DNA of 64,000 bases from Devosia sp. SD17-2 (GCF_029201565.1 NZ_CP104002.1:885001-949000), one strand, 5' to 3'. Positions 27,941 to 37,559 are shown, counted from the stretch's first letter. Translations and numbers: made by a program. Notes: generated from the letters alone by a model not told the origin.

Positions 27941-30511
27941 CTAGTTCCCCTCACTCTCCCCCTGCATCGCGGAGACGGCCTCGGCCGTCTGCGGCAGCGC
28001 ATAGGCGAGGAAATAGTCGCCGACCGGGGTTTCCATGAAGGTGTGTCCGCCGGCGTTGATGACGAGGAATTGCTGGCCGTTGACCTCGTACATGGCCGGG
28101 CCCGCCTGTCCGCCTGCCGGCAGTTCGACTTCCCAAAGCACCTCGCCGGTGCCGATATCCATGGCGCGCAGCAAGTCATCGGTAGCGGCCGCGATGAAGA
28201 TCAGGCCGGATGCTGTGACCACGGCCCCGGCATTGTTCGGCGTGCCGATATCGAGGGGCAGCATGGATGGGATGCCGAAGGGGCCATTCTTGCGGGCGGT
28301 GCCGAAAGGCTTGTCCCAGAGCACTTCTCGCGTGGTGAGGTCGATGGCGGTGATGCCGCCATAGGGAGGCTGGGTGCAGAGCATGTCGGTAAAAGGCACA
28401 CGCCATCCGGCATTGACCCTGATGCCCCAAGGCGTGTCGCCCTGCGGGTTGATATTGTCGGGTGCGCCGTCCTCGGAACCACCCTGATCGATGGGACGCA
28501 CGCCAAGAGCGTCGACTTCGTCGCGCGGGATCAGGCGGTTGAGATTGGCGGTGTTGTTGTAATTGGCGACCATGATGTTGCGCACCGGGTCGATGGCGAC
28601 GCCGCCCCAGTCCGAGCCACCATTATAGCCGGGCCACTGGATCCAATCCTGATCAGCAGAGGGTGGGGTGTAGATGCCCTCGTAATAGGCCTGCCGATAC
28701 TGGATCCGGCACCAGAGCTGGTCCAGCGGGGTCATGCCCCACATGTGCTTTTCTTCGAGATCGGGCTGCAGAAGGTTGGGGAAGTCGACCACGAAAGGCT
28801 GGGTGGGCGAGAGGCGCTCGGGCTCGACGCCCCCCTTTGGGACCGGACGTTCCTCAACCTCGACCAGAAGGTCACCGGTGCGTCGGTCGAAAATCCAGAA
28901 CATGGCCTGCTTGGTGGGCAGGATCAGCGCTGGGACCGGACCATTTTCGGTCGGGAAATCGATCAGGGATCCCTGCGAACCGAGGTCATAATCCCAGATG
29001 TCGTAATGGACTGTCTGATAGTGCCAGACGACGTCTCCGGTCGTGACATCGAGGGCGACGAGCGCGGTGGAATAGGTGTTTTCCTCTTCCGAGCGCATCC
29101 CACCCCAATAGTCGACGGCAGAATTGCCCAAGGGCAGATAGACGTGACCAAGCTCATTGTCGCCCGATGCAATGGTCCAGACATTGGGCGTGCCCCGCGT
29201 ATAGGTCTCGCCTTCGGCCGGCAGCCCCTTTTCGCCCGGACGACCCATATCCCAGGCCCAGAGCATTTCGCCGGTTTCGGCATTATAGCCGCGCACAACG
29301 CCCGATGGAGCGTCGCGGCGCTGGTTGTCGCGCACCTGCGAATGGACCACGGCGACATTGCGCACAATAGTCGGTGGGGAGGTGGGCGCGTACCAGCCCG
29401 GAACGGTGTGACCCAGGCCCTCTTCGAGGTCCACAATCCCGCCGTTGCCGAAATCGGTGCAGAGTTGGCCGGTCTGGACATCGACGGCGATGAGACGCGC
29501 GTCGAGCGTGTTCATCATGACGCGTTCGGCGCAAAAGTCTTCGGCGCTGAGCGTAGGGGCAGCGTAGTAGGCCAGGCCCCGGCAGGTGGCGTTATAGGGA
29601 ATGGCGTCGGGCGAGACCTGCGGATCATAGCGCCAGCGCTCGAGCCCGGTCTGCGCATCGAGGGCAATGACCGTGTTCATGGCTGAGCACAGCAGCAGCT
29701 GGTTGCCGATTTTCAGCGGCGTGTTCTGGTTGGAGTAGCGCTCGTCCTCCTCAGGCATGTCGCCGGTGCGGTATTCCCAGACCAACTCAAGGGAACCGAC
29801 ATTATCCTTGGTGATCTGCTGGAGGGGCGAATAGCGCGTCGCGTGGTGGGTGCCGCCATAGGCAGGCCAGTCGGCACCCGCCTCAGGCATGTCGTAAGCC
29901 AGCAAGCTTGCGTCCTCGCTGGTCGGGTCTGTTGCCTCGGTCGGCTCATCCGTCGCCAGAGGGTCAACAGCATCTGGCTGGCTCACAGCGGATGGGGCAG
30001 GGGTGACTTCGGGCGCGGCAACCTCCGTCGGAGGCGTTGGCACTTCCTGAGCGAAGCTGACTTCGACCCCGTTATTTGCCACGCCCACCGCGCTGATCAA
30101 ACCAGCCATCGTCACACCGATCGCGGCCAATCTCGTCCCCATAGCTCGACTGCTGCGTCGCAGCGACGGCCAGGTCGACAGCACGATCAGCAGGATCACG
30201 GTAGGGGCCACAAGCCGCGGCACTTGCGCCCAGGCGTCCAGACCAGCTTCCCAGAATGCCCAGAGAAGCGTACCGCCATAGGTCACTGCATAGGCCAAAA
30301 TGGCGTTGCGCTCGCCCCGGAAGAGGAAATAGGCAGTCGCCAGCAGGCCCAAGCCAGCGGGGAGGTAGTACCAGGAGCCTCCCAGGGTGATGAGGTAGAG
30401 ACCGCCAGCCGCAATGGGGATACCAAAAATGACCAGAAGTATTGCTACGGCCAGTCTCCACCACTGAGCAGGGCCCCCGGAAACTGTCTGCTGCTTGGCC
30501 ACGTCTGTCAT
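27941..30511 (-). CDS. gcd: Membrane-bound PQQ-dependent dehydrogenase (glucose/quinate type)
   Basis: 856 aa. The N-terminus has five membrane helices (about residues 15-145) that bind ubiquinone. An Ala/Pro/Thr linker follows (about 150-215), then an eight-bladed PQQ beta-propeller in the periplasm beginning DWPAYGGTHHATRYSPLQQI. The catalytic region HYDIWDYDLGSQGSL contains the general-base Asp. W-motif repeats (TGLERWRYDP, TGDVVWHYQT, TREVLWDKPFG, TGEVLWEVELP) are visible. It oxidises an aldose or cyclic polyol and feeds electrons to quinone. The substrate is not decidable by eye. It lies upstream of the oxidase genes on the same strand. Confidence 0.93.
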   Translation of the reverse strand: MTDVAKQQTVSGGPAQWWRLAVAILLVIFGIPIAAGGLYLITLGGSWYYLPAGLGLLATAYFLFRGERNAILAYAVTYGGTLLWAFWEAGLDAWAQVPRLVAPTVILLIVLSTWPSLRRSSRAMGTRLAAIGVTMAGLISAVGVANNGVEVSFAQEVPTPPTEVAAPEVTPAPSAVSQPDAVDPLATDEPTEATDPTSEDASLLAYDMPEAGADWPAYGGTHHATRYSPLQQITKDNVGSLELVWEYRTGDMPEEDERYSNQNTPLKIGNQLLLCSAMNTVIALDAQTGLERWRYDPQVSPDAIPYNATCRGLAYYAAPTLSAEDFCAERVMMNTLDARLIAVDVQTGQLCTDFGNGGIVDLEEGLGHTVPGWYAPTSPPTIVRNVAVVHSQVRDNQRRDAPSGVVRGYNAETGEMLWAWDMGRPGEKGLPAEGETYTRGTPNVWTIASGDNELGHVYLPLGNSAVDYWGGMRSEEENTYSTALVALDVTTGDVVWHYQTVHYDIWDYDLGSQGSLIDFPTENGPVPALILPTKQAMFWIFDRRTGDLLVEVEERPVPKGGVEPERLSPTQPFVVDFPNLLQPDLEEKHMWGMTPLDQLWCRIQYRQAYYEGIYTPPSADQDWIQWPGYNGGSDWGGVAIDPVRNIMVANYNNTANLNRLIPRDEVDALGVRPIDQGGSEDGAPDNINPQGDTPWGIRVNAGWRVPFTDMLCTQPPYGGITAIDLTTREVLWDKPFGTARKNGPFGIPSMLPLDIGTPNNAGAVVTASGLIFIAAATDDLLRAMDIGTGEVLWEVELPAGGQAGPAMYEVNGQQFLVINAGGHTFMETPVGDYFLAYALPQTAEAVSAMQGESEGN

Positions 30512-30659
30512 CAGGATCCCCCATTACCACAATAGGCGAACGCGGACTCGGGGCCATGGTTCCGACAAAATCCCGCCGTTTTTCCCGTTGTCCGTAATAT
30601 TTGCGGTGGGCAATACGTCGATCTCGGGGTGGATTTTACCGAACAGGAGCAGGGTCTAG

Positions 30660-31503
30660 GACCACTTGGCGTTGACGTCGTCGATGACGGTGCGCAGGCG
30701 TTCCAGGTACTCGGACGTGTCGTCGCGGCGGTAGCTGAGAATGATGGGACTGGTGACACTCTCGGAAAGGTCGCGATAAACGACGTCGCCACGTTCCATC
30801 AGCCGAACGGAGGCAGGGACCACGCAGACCCGACGGTCGATGCCACCAGCCCGATCGCGGTCTGCAGTTCGCGCACTTCGTGGATTTGTGCCGGCTCCAG
30901 TCCGCGGTCGCGGAAGATGGACAGGACCTGGTCCGCATAGCTCGGGCGCGGTTCGCGGAGATAGATGATGAGAGCCTACCGGGCCAGATCCGCGAGCGAT
31001 ACCGGCCTTTCCCCCGCCAGGGGGTGGCCCAGGGGCAGGGCGGCCACAAGCCTTTCCTCGCGCACCACTTCCCTGCGCAGCGCTGGATCGTCGAACCGCA
31101 CACGTCCGAAGCCGACATCGATCCGCCCCTCCTTGAGAGCGGAGATCTGCTCGAGACTCACCATTTCGATCAGGGATAGCTCAACCTCGGGAGCAAGCTC
31201 CCGGAAGCCTCGAATGACGCGCGGCAGCTTGGCATATATGACCGACGGAACGAAGCCGATGGCGAAACGCGGCCGTTCGGACGCGGCAAACGGCTTCATC
31301 GTGCCATTCATCTCATCCATGCGCTGCATGACGCCGAGGGCCTGCTCCCGAAACATGCCGCCGCCGCGGGTAAGGCTCAGCGGGCGGCTCTCGCGGTTGA
31401 ACAGCTGTACGCCAAGTTCAGCCTCCAGTTGCTGAATCTGTCGGCTCAGCGGTGGCTGCGCCATGTTCAGTTTTTCGGCCGCCCGGGAGAAATTGAGCTC
31501 CAA
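30660..31503 (-). pseudogene. LysR-family regulator, broken
   Basis: From TTG 31503 the frame gives the LysR helix-turn-helix (NFSRAAEKLNMAQPPLSRQI, then LFNRESRPLSLT) and half of the effector domain, ending at a stop near 30976. The rest continues in other frames (REPRPSYADQVLSIFRDRG, then LQTAIGLVASTVGSAWSLPP), so at least two frameshifts are needed. The first ~10 residues are also missing. It resembles CatR/BenM-type regulators. Not functional as it stands. Confidence 0.72.
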
Positions 31504-31589
31504 GCTTCCCCTTCAAACACCTGGCGCATCTCTTCATAGATGTCGTTGAGCCAGGAGGTCGGGATGATCCTACAATCGATGCTGCTGCG

Positions 31590-31910
31590 CGTCTCTGGTC
31601 GCCATTGGCGTCGTCGTCCTGACGGGCGTTGGTGGTATGACGTCCTTCGGCCAGGCGGCATCAATGGGCGTTGGCGCTTATACGACTGCCATTCTTTGCC
31701 TGCATCTGGGGTGGTCGGCGTGGTTTGCCTTGCCCGTTGCGCTGTTGGCAACAGCCGTGGTCTCGCTGGTACTCGGATTGCTGACGATCCGTCTTTTAGG
31801 TCACTTTCTTCCCCTTGGGACGATCGCCTGGGGCCTGGCGCTGTTCTACTTTTTTGGCGCCTCCCCGATGCTCGGTGGCTATGGCGGATTGTCCGGCATT
31901 CCGCCTGTTC
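31590..31910 (+). pseudogene. Branched-chain amino acid ABC permease (LivM) fragment
   Basis: About 105 codons of a LivM-like inner-membrane permease: GGMTSFGQAASMGVGAYTTA, then helices and LGHFLPLGTIAWGLALFYFF, ending GGYGGLSGIPPV, where typical family sequence continues. Both ends are lost, the 3' end next to the IS3 element. It sits back to back with the broken LysR gene, perhaps its former target. Confidence 0.7.
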
Positions 31911-31987
31911 CCCGTCAGCGCCCATGGCAGATTCAGGGTTGAGCTTTAAGGAGTGTTTTGGTCTCGTCGTCTGACGAAGGAACCAAG

Positions 31988-32362
31988 ATGACTGCTAAAT
32001 CCCCGAGCACCAAAAAGCCTGCCGAGCAGGTGGTGAAGGACATTCGCCGGGCGACCCGACGGCACTTTTCAGCTGAAGACAAGATCCGGATCGTTCTCGA
32101 TGGTCTGCGCGGCGAAGACAGCATTGCCGAACTGTGCCGCAAGGAAGGCATCGCGCAGAGCCTGTATTACACTTGGTCGAAAGAGTTCATGAAAGCCGGC
32201 AAGCGCCGACTGGCGGGCGATACTGCTCGTGCTGCGACCAGTGATGAGGTCAAGGATCTGCGCCGAGAGGCTGGTGCGCTCAAGGAATGCGTTGCCGACC
32301 TGACGCTGGAAAACCGTCTGCTTAAAAAAAGCATGATCGCGGATGGGGACGAGCCAGAATGA
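31988..32362 (+). CDS. IS3-family OrfA
   Basis: 124 aa transposase_8 protein: helix-turn-helix (RHFSAEDKIRIVLDGLRGED, then ELCRKEGIAQSLYYTWSKEF) and a C-terminal coiled coil (KDLRREAGALKECVADLTLE). It overlaps orfB as ATGA. Intact. Confidence 0.85.
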   Translation: MTAKSPSTKKPAEQVVKDIRRATRRHFSAEDKIRIVLDGLRGEDSIAELCRKEGIAQSLYYTWSKEFMKAGKRRLAGDTARAATSDEVKDLRREAGALKECVADLTLENRLLKKSMIADGDEPE

Positions 32363-33338
32363 GATATCCCGCATCCGAAAAGCTCGAGATCATCAATCTG
32401 GTTGAGCAGTCGCACCTGCCCACAAAACGCACGCTGGACCGGCTGGGCATCCCGCGCCGGACCTTCTATCGCTGGTATGACCGCTACCTCGGTGGCGGTC
32501 CTGAAGCACTAGAAGATCGGTCTTCGGCACCCAGTCGGGTGTGGAACCGGATCCCGACTGCCGTCCATGATCAGCTCATCGAGATGGCGTTGGAAGAGTC
32601 CGAACTCTCGCCTCGGGAGCTGGCTGTGAGCTTCACCGACCAGAGGGGTACTTCGTGTCCGAAGCCAGCGTTTACCGGCTTCTCAAGGCCCACGACCTGA
32701 TCACCAGCCCGGCCTATGTGGTGATCAAGGCGGCAGATGCGTTCCACACCAAAACGGTGCGGCCCAACGAGATGTGGCAGACCGATTTCACCTACTTCAA
32801 GATCATCGGCTGGGGCTGGATGTATCTGTCCACGGTGCTCGACGATTACTCGCGCTACATCATCGCCTGGAAGCTGTGCAACACAATGCGGGCCGAGGAC
32901 GTCACTGACACGCTGGACATGGCCCTCGCGGCCTCAGGCTGCGACCAGGTGCATGTGCATCACAAGCCCCGGCTGCTCAGCGATAATGGCCCCTGCTATA
33001 TCGCCAGTGAACTGGCCGATTATATCCAGACCAATCGCATGAGCCACGTCCGCGGCGCCCCGATGCATCCCCAGACCCAGGGCAAGATCGAGCGCTGGCA
33101 CCAAACCATGAAGAACCGCATCCTGCTGGAGAACTACTTCCTGCCCGGCGACCTGGAGGCCCAGATCGGCGCCTTCGTCGAACACTACAATCACAGGCGC
33201 TATCATGAGAGCCTCGACAACGTGACCCCGGCAGACGCCTACTTCGGCAGGGCCGCAGCCATCATAAAACAGCGCGAAAGGATCAAACGACAAACCATCC
33301 AGCATCGGCGCTTGCAGCACCGCAAGCTCGCCGCATAA
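32359..33338 (+). pseudogene. IS3-family transposase OrfB with single-base frameshift
   Basis: The first frame (to 32700) holds the HTH_29-like N-terminus (RTLDRLGIPRRTFYRWYDRY). After FTDQRG one G too many in GGGG (32645-32648) breaks the frame; the downstream frame continues YFVSEASVYRLLKAHDLI and contains the whole rve core (QTDFTYFKIIGWGWMYL, LLSDNGPCYI, HPQTQGKIERWHQTMKNR). Removing one G restores a protein of about 325 aa. Either a true mutation or a homopolymer sequencing error. Confidence 0.85.
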
Positions 33339-33565
33339 CATCAACCCAAAGACGAGGCCGATACTCCGCTAATCCAAGACCCAAACTGCGCCAAATGATC
33401 TGACGACGGACAATCTGGAACCGGACGGTCAGCAGCCACATGATCAAGTCCTGTCCAAGAGGAACTCCAGACCATCGCTGATGCGCCCACTTCAGTCATT
33501 GCCGCGGACTCAGCAATTGCCTGAAAGCGGACGCGGAATACCAAGGGATTCGGAGTCTCATCACG

Positions 33566-33837
33566 TCAGGGAGTAGACCCAGCAAGCCGACCCAAGGCGG
33601 CTCGAGCTGGCGGGGCCCATGTTGTCTTTCCGCCCTTTCGTCCGAGCGCTCCATTGTCACCAATGATTAGGCAGGTGAGCGCTTTGCCGACGGCCCAACC
33701 GCGAGCGCGGCGCATAGTGGCTTCATCTAGATCGGACGAATAGCACTTGAGGAAATGGTTCACTGCTCCGTCCGGCAACAGTAGCCATGCTGAGCCCAAG
33801 TCGCACGCCGGATCACCAGCACACATGTCCCCGAAAT
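33566..33837 (-). pseudogene. APH-family phosphotransferase, 3' part (cut by IS66)
   Basis: It encodes the C-terminal lobe of an aminoglycoside/choline kinase-like enzyme (GDMCAGDPACDLGSAWLLLP, then RRARGWAVGKALTCLI) and a stop at 33566. Its 5' part is at 36631-37284. Joining the two across the IS66 and removing one 8-bp duplication gives an in-frame 305-codon gene. Confidence 0.88.
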
Positions 33838-33865
33838 GTAAGCGGTGTTCTGCGGCCACGTAGGT

Positions 33866-34138
33866 TCAGGGTCGCGGGAACTGCACGACGTTGTTGCCGC
33901 GCATAAAGGCGATGGCTCCCTCGCTTTTCAGTGTGGCCAAGGCAGCATCACGCGCCTCGCTGTCGGTCTGGAACTGATTGTCCCAGACGTGGCTGTCGTT
34001 CTGGTGATCCACAACCTCAAGGGTCCAGGTCTCATCCGTTTCGAGCCGATGGATATTGATCAAGAAGGCATAACCATCGACCACTACCCGCTGGCTTTTT
34101 CCTGATGTGACCAGGTTGGGGTCGTCTTGATCGTTCAT
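33866..34138 (-). CDS. Passenger gene within IS66, unknown function
   Basis: 90 aa, soluble, no signal. A beta-rich middle (RVVVDGYAFLINIHRLETDE, then TWTLEVVDHQNDSHVWDNQF) is followed by a helix with an acidic-basic mix and an end VVQFPRP. It lies inside the IS66 ends, 51 nt after tnpC. The other IS66 relic in the window (11793) has no such gene. Possible roles are regulation of transposition or a host benefit; neither is supported by a recognised motif. Confidence 0.6.
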   Translation of the reverse strand: MNDQDDPNLVTSGKSQRVVVDGYAFLINIHRLETDETWTLEVVDHQNDSHVWDNQFQTDSEARDAALATLKSEGAIAFMRGNNVVQFPRP

Positions 34139-34189
34139 GGGGGCCTCGTTGCTGGTGGTTTTCTGACTATGCCGCCAGAGCCAACAGCG

Positions 34190-35734
34190 TCAATCACCCA
34201 GGCTTGCAGGATAGTTCCACGGGAGCAGTTCGTTGATCAGGCTCTGCCTATGTCCGGTGACGATGGCATGGAGTGTCGCGGCCAGCCAAGCGTGAGGATC
34301 CACGCCGTTCAGCTTGCAGGTTTCGATCAGCGAGGCGATGACGGCCCAGTTCTCGGCACCGGCGTCGTGACCGGCAAAGAGCGCGTTCTTCCGGTTCAGC
34401 GCAATCGGACGGATGGTCCGCTCGACAGCATTGTTGTCGAGCTCGATGCGGCCATCGGTCAGGAACAACTCGAGCCCGGCCCAGTATTTGGCGATGTAGC
34501 TGAGTGCCTCCCCGAGCGGCGCTTTTGCGGAGACGCGGGCGCGATGATAGTCGAGCCATTCTCTTATTCGTGCGGCGCCCGGTGCTGATCGCTGCTGGCG
34601 AGCGGCGAGGCGGTCATCCGGACACAAGCCTCGGATATCGGCTTCAATGGCATAGAGCTCGCCGATGAGCCGCACACCCTCTTCTGCAATCGGGGCAGTG
34701 CCGGCGCGTGTGATCTCAACCAGCTTGCGCCGAGCATGGGCCCAACAATAGGCGAGCTGGATACCCGGGCCGACGCGGCCGGGCGCGATCAGCCGATTGT
34801 AGCCGGCATAACCGTCGACCTGCAGAATGCCGCCAAAGCCCTGCAATATCCGTTCGGCATGAAGGCCACCTCGGCCCGGAGCATAGGTGAAGGCCACACC
34901 GGGTGGTGCGGTGCCATTCCAGGGACGATCATCGCGGGCCAAAGCCCAGAAATATCCGGTCTTGGTTTTTCGCGCCCCAGGATCGAGCACCGGCGCGCGG
35001 GTTTCGTCCATGAATAGCTTCGATGACCGTTTCAGGTCCGCCATCAGGGCATCGTAGACCGGACGCAGCTCGAATGCGGCCCGACCGACCCAGTCGGCCA
35101 GCGTTGATCTATCCAGATCAACACCCTGACGGCTGTAGATCTGCGCCTGGCGATAGAGCGGGAGGTGATCGGCATATTTGCTGACCAGGACATGGGCGAC
35201 CATGGCCTCGGTCGGCAGCCCGCCCGGGACCAGCCGAGCCGGCGCCGGCGCCTGCACCACCCCGTCGGTGCATGAGCGGCAGGCATATTTGGGGCGGCGG
35301 GTGACGATCACCCGGAACTGGGCCGGGATCACGTCGAGCCGCTCGGACACGTCCTCGCCAATGCAATGCAGACCGCCGCCGCAGCCACAGACCAGGCTTT
35401 CGGGTTCAATGATCTCCTCGATCCGCGGTAAGTGCTTGGGGAGCGAACCACGATTGGCGCTGCGCCGCTTGGCCGGCCGGCGGGCGGCGCGATCCTCGGC
35501 TTCGTCCTCGGCGTGGACGGCCGCGATGGCCGTTTCCAGATCTTCCAGCGCCAGCTCGAATTGGTCCGGATCGCTCTTTTCCGATCGGCGCCCGAAGGCC
35601 GCTTGCTTGAACGCGGCAACCAGCTTTTCCAACTGGGCGATCCGCTCGTCCTTGCGCTGATCGCGCAACGCCGCAGCGACAAGCATCGCCTTGAGGGCGG
35701 CAATGTCGTCGGGGAGTTCGGCGGTATCGAGCAT
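34190..35734 (-). CDS. tnpC: IS66 transposase TnpC
   Basis: 514 aa: N-terminal leucine-rich region (QLEKLVAAFKQAAFGRRSEK), zinc-binding domain (CGCGGGLHCIGEDVSERLDV, then YACRSC), DDE_Tnp_IS66 core (LADWVGRAAF, FMDETRAPVLDPGARKTKTG, QVDGYAGYNRL, YCWAHARRKLVEI) and the C-terminal NNAVERTIRPIALNRKNALF motif. Catalytic acidic residues are present and the frame is uninterrupted. It should mobilise this element. Confidence 0.95.
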   Translation of the reverse strand: MLDTAELPDDIAALKAMLVAAALRDQRKDERIAQLEKLVAAFKQAAFGRRSEKSDPDQFELALEDLETAIAAVHAEDEAEDRAARRPAKRRSANRGSLPKHLPRIEEIIEPESLVCGCGGGLHCIGEDVSERLDVIPAQFRVIVTRRPKYACRSCTDGVVQAPAPARLVPGGLPTEAMVAHVLVSKYADHLPLYRQAQIYSRQGVDLDRSTLADWVGRAAFELRPVYDALMADLKRSSKLFMDETRAPVLDPGARKTKTGYFWALARDDRPWNGTAPPGVAFTYAPGRGGLHAERILQGFGGILQVDGYAGYNRLIAPGRVGPGIQLAYCWAHARRKLVEITRAGTAPIAEEGVRLIGELYAIEADIRGLCPDDRLAARQQRSAPGAARIREWLDYHRARVSAKAPLGEALSYIAKYWAGLELFLTDGRIELDNNAVERTIRPIALNRKNALFAGHDAGAENWAVIASLIETCKLNGVDPHAWLAATLHAIVTGHRQSLINELLPWNYPASLGD

Positions 35735-35803
35735 GACCGGAATCTACCAGATCAGGCGCCGCCACTCCCGCAAAAAGAGAAGCCCTGAGTCATCCTGCCG
35801 CAG

Positions 35804-36157
35804 TCATTCGACGGCTTCTGGAGCCCGCGCTTCCACGGCCCGAACCCGCCGCCAGTCGAGCCCGGAGAACAGGGCCTCGAACTGCGCGTGGCTAAGCGTC
35901 ATCAGCCCGTCCTTCACTGCAGGCCAGGTGAACTCATGCTCTTCGAGCCGCTTGTAGGCCATCACCAACCCGGTGCCATCCCAGTAGAGCAGCTTCAGCC
36001 GGTCGGTCTTCTTGGCGCGGAACACAAAGACCGTGCCGGTGAACGGGTCCTTGTGCAGCTCGTTCTTCACCAACGCCGCCAGGCTGTCGTGGCCCTTGCG
36101 GAAGTCGATCGGCTTGGTCGCCACCATGATCCGCACTCGGTTGGAGGGTAAGATCAT
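35804..36157 (-). CDS. tnpB: IS66 accessory protein TnpB
   Basis: 117 aa IS66 Orf2 family protein: RIMVATKPIDFRKGHDSLAA, FVFRAKKTDRLKLLYWDGTG and YKRLEEHEFTWP are typical. It is needed for IS66 transposition, role unclear. ATGA overlap with tnpA. Confidence 0.93.
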   Translation of the reverse strand: MILPSNRVRIMVATKPIDFRKGHDSLAALVKNELHKDPFTGTVFVFRAKKTDRLKLLYWDGTGLVMAYKRLEEHEFTWPAVKDGLMTLSHAQFEALFSGLDWRRVRAVEARAPEAVE

Positions 36158-36546
36158 GAGGCCGCCATCAGCGCGTGGACCACCGAGGCAATCCGGGCCG
36201 CCGAAGCGCCTGGCTCCAGCCGGATGGTCACTGAACCCACAACGACCTCCGGCCCAGCCGATACCGCCGGCTCCGCCGCCGCAAGTGCCTCATCAACGGG
36301 ATCGACCATCAGCGTCGCAAACTCCACCGCATCCTCTGGTGCCGGCAGCACCAGTTTCCCGTTCCGCGCAAGGGTTCGCCAAGAGGAGACATGGTTGGCC
36401 TTCAGCCCATGCCGATCCGCAACTTCACTGACGGTCGCCCCCGGTCGCAACGTCTCGGCGACAATCCGCGCCTTCACCTCATCAGGCCACTGCCGATTGC
36501 GACGCCGCCTCCCGCCACTTGTGAGAAGCTCCATTGGAGCGTCCAT
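36154..36546 (-). CDS. tnpA: IS66 accessory protein TnpA
   Basis: 130 aa. N-terminal transposase_8-like helix-turn-helix (RRRNRQWPDEVKARIVAETL, then VSEVADRHGLKANHVSSWRT). Probably binds the IS ends. First gene of the three, close to the right end, so its promoter lies in about 36547-36630. Confidence 0.9.
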   Translation of the reverse strand: MDAPMELLTSGGRRRRNRQWPDEVKARIVAETLRPGATVSEVADRHGLKANHVSSWRTLARNGKLVLPAPEDAVEFATLMVDPVDEALAAAEPAVSAGPEVVVGSVTIRLEPGASAARIASVVHALMAAS

Positions 36547-36630
36547 GGAGAAACTCCCGCACTGACATCAATCAGTGCGCAATCTCATGGCTCACAGCAT
36601 GGCAGAAGATGGGGGTGGGACAGCGCTTAC

Positions 36631-37284
36631 CCCGAAATCTATGATGCCGGAGAAGTTGCCGTCTTTGGTCAGGACATTTGCTGGGTGCAAGTCCGCATGC
36701 AGCCAAACTGGTCGACCGTCCCACACTGGAGCAGCGACAGCGTCCTCCCAGATCCGAAGCAGTTTATCCACACTTGGGATCAGGTCGCGCCCCGCTGCCT
36801 CGTTGAGGGAGTTCTGGAAGCCTGCCTCGATTGAGGCAAGGGGTCCACCTCGCCCATCACGGCTGATAGGCGCATCCTCTGGGGCCGGATGGTGGAGGGC
36901 CGCCAAGAACCGCGCCAAGGTGGTCGCGGCTTCGTCACCGAGCCACGCAGGCTCTCTGTCGGCGGGTTCTCCATGGATCCAGGTGGTAACCATCCACGAG
37001 CGCGAAAAAAGCTCAGATGGCCTACCGAGCCGCTGCGGGACCGGGATGGGCAGAGGAAGGCGGGTCGCGAGGGAGGGCAGCAGCGCATATTCCTTGAGAA
37101 GCACCTCTTCCGCGCTGTCGGTACACCACGGTAGCCTTACAGCGAGATCTTCCCCAAGCCTCCACATCTGATTGTCCCAGCCCAGTGCACCAAATGCCAC
37201 TGGCAGTTCGGCTAGGTCAGGATGCTGCTCCTGCAGCAGTGCCACGATCAGCTTGCAATCAATTTCTGGTGTCACGGCAGACAT
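36631..37284 (-). pseudogene. APH-family phosphotransferase, 5' part (cut by IS66)
   Basis: It encodes the N-lobe and catalytic loop of an APH/choline-kinase-like enzyme: LAVRLPWCTDSAEE, MVTTWIHGEPADREPAW, the catalytic WLHADLHPANVL and the metal-binding IIDFG, exactly where IS66 interrupts. The start at 37284 (MSAVTPEI) is preferred over 37389. The family includes aminoglycoside kinases but also many small-molecule kinases, so resistance cannot be claimed. The remainder is at 33566-33837. Confidence 0.88.
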
Positions 37285-37559
37285 CACCTTTGTTTCGCGA
37301 AGCTCGCCGTGAGTGCCCGGCGGCCGGACCAGATCAATAAATGAAGCTTGAAATATGGCTCGCCAACTGCGTGGTAGCGGCGGCGGCATGCAATCGCTGC
37401 TTCATCTCGCAGCCGAGCGATGGGCCAATCAGCTTTGCGCCCAATTGCGGTCATTCGACCGGCCTTCGCCAATCCCAGAAGCGGACATCGGGTCAGAAAG
37501 TGGGTGCGGTAAGGCGTGATGGTGGTCACAAAAGCTGATCAAGCTCCTTTTGAACTTGG

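Larger units (their letters stand above)
31988..33338 (+). mobile_element. IS3-family element, inactivated
   Basis: Contains orfA and a frameshifted orfB in normal IS3 order with a 4-nt overlap. I could not define the terminal repeats with confidence. CGTCGTC-containing segments at about 31968 and 33403 (opposite orientation) are candidates, so the true limits probably lie near 31960 and 33415. Confidence 0.7.
33838..36630 (-). mobile_element. Complete IS66-family element with an extra gene, 2793 bp
   Basis: The ends are GTAAGCGGTGTTCTGCGG (33838) and ACAGCGCTTAC (ending 36630), flanked by a perfect 8-bp duplication CCCGAAAT (33830-33837 and 36631-36638), as known for IS66. It carries tnpA, tnpB, tnpC and a fourth small gene between tnpC and the left end. 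It interrupts an APH-family gene at its DFG motif. All three transposition genes look intact. Confidence 0.95.

Noticed and set aside
28043..29686. 547-codon plus-strand frame opposite the PQQ dehydrogenase
   Set aside because: Antisense shadow; no domain, no ribosome site.
33341..33565. Short frames between the IS3 element and the APH fragment
   Set aside because: No start signals or recognisable products; probably IS3 terminal sequence and intergenic DNA.
34127..34588. Plus-strand frames opposite IS66 tnpC
   Set aside because: Antisense to a strong TnpC match; same shadow appears at the IS66 fragment near 11863.
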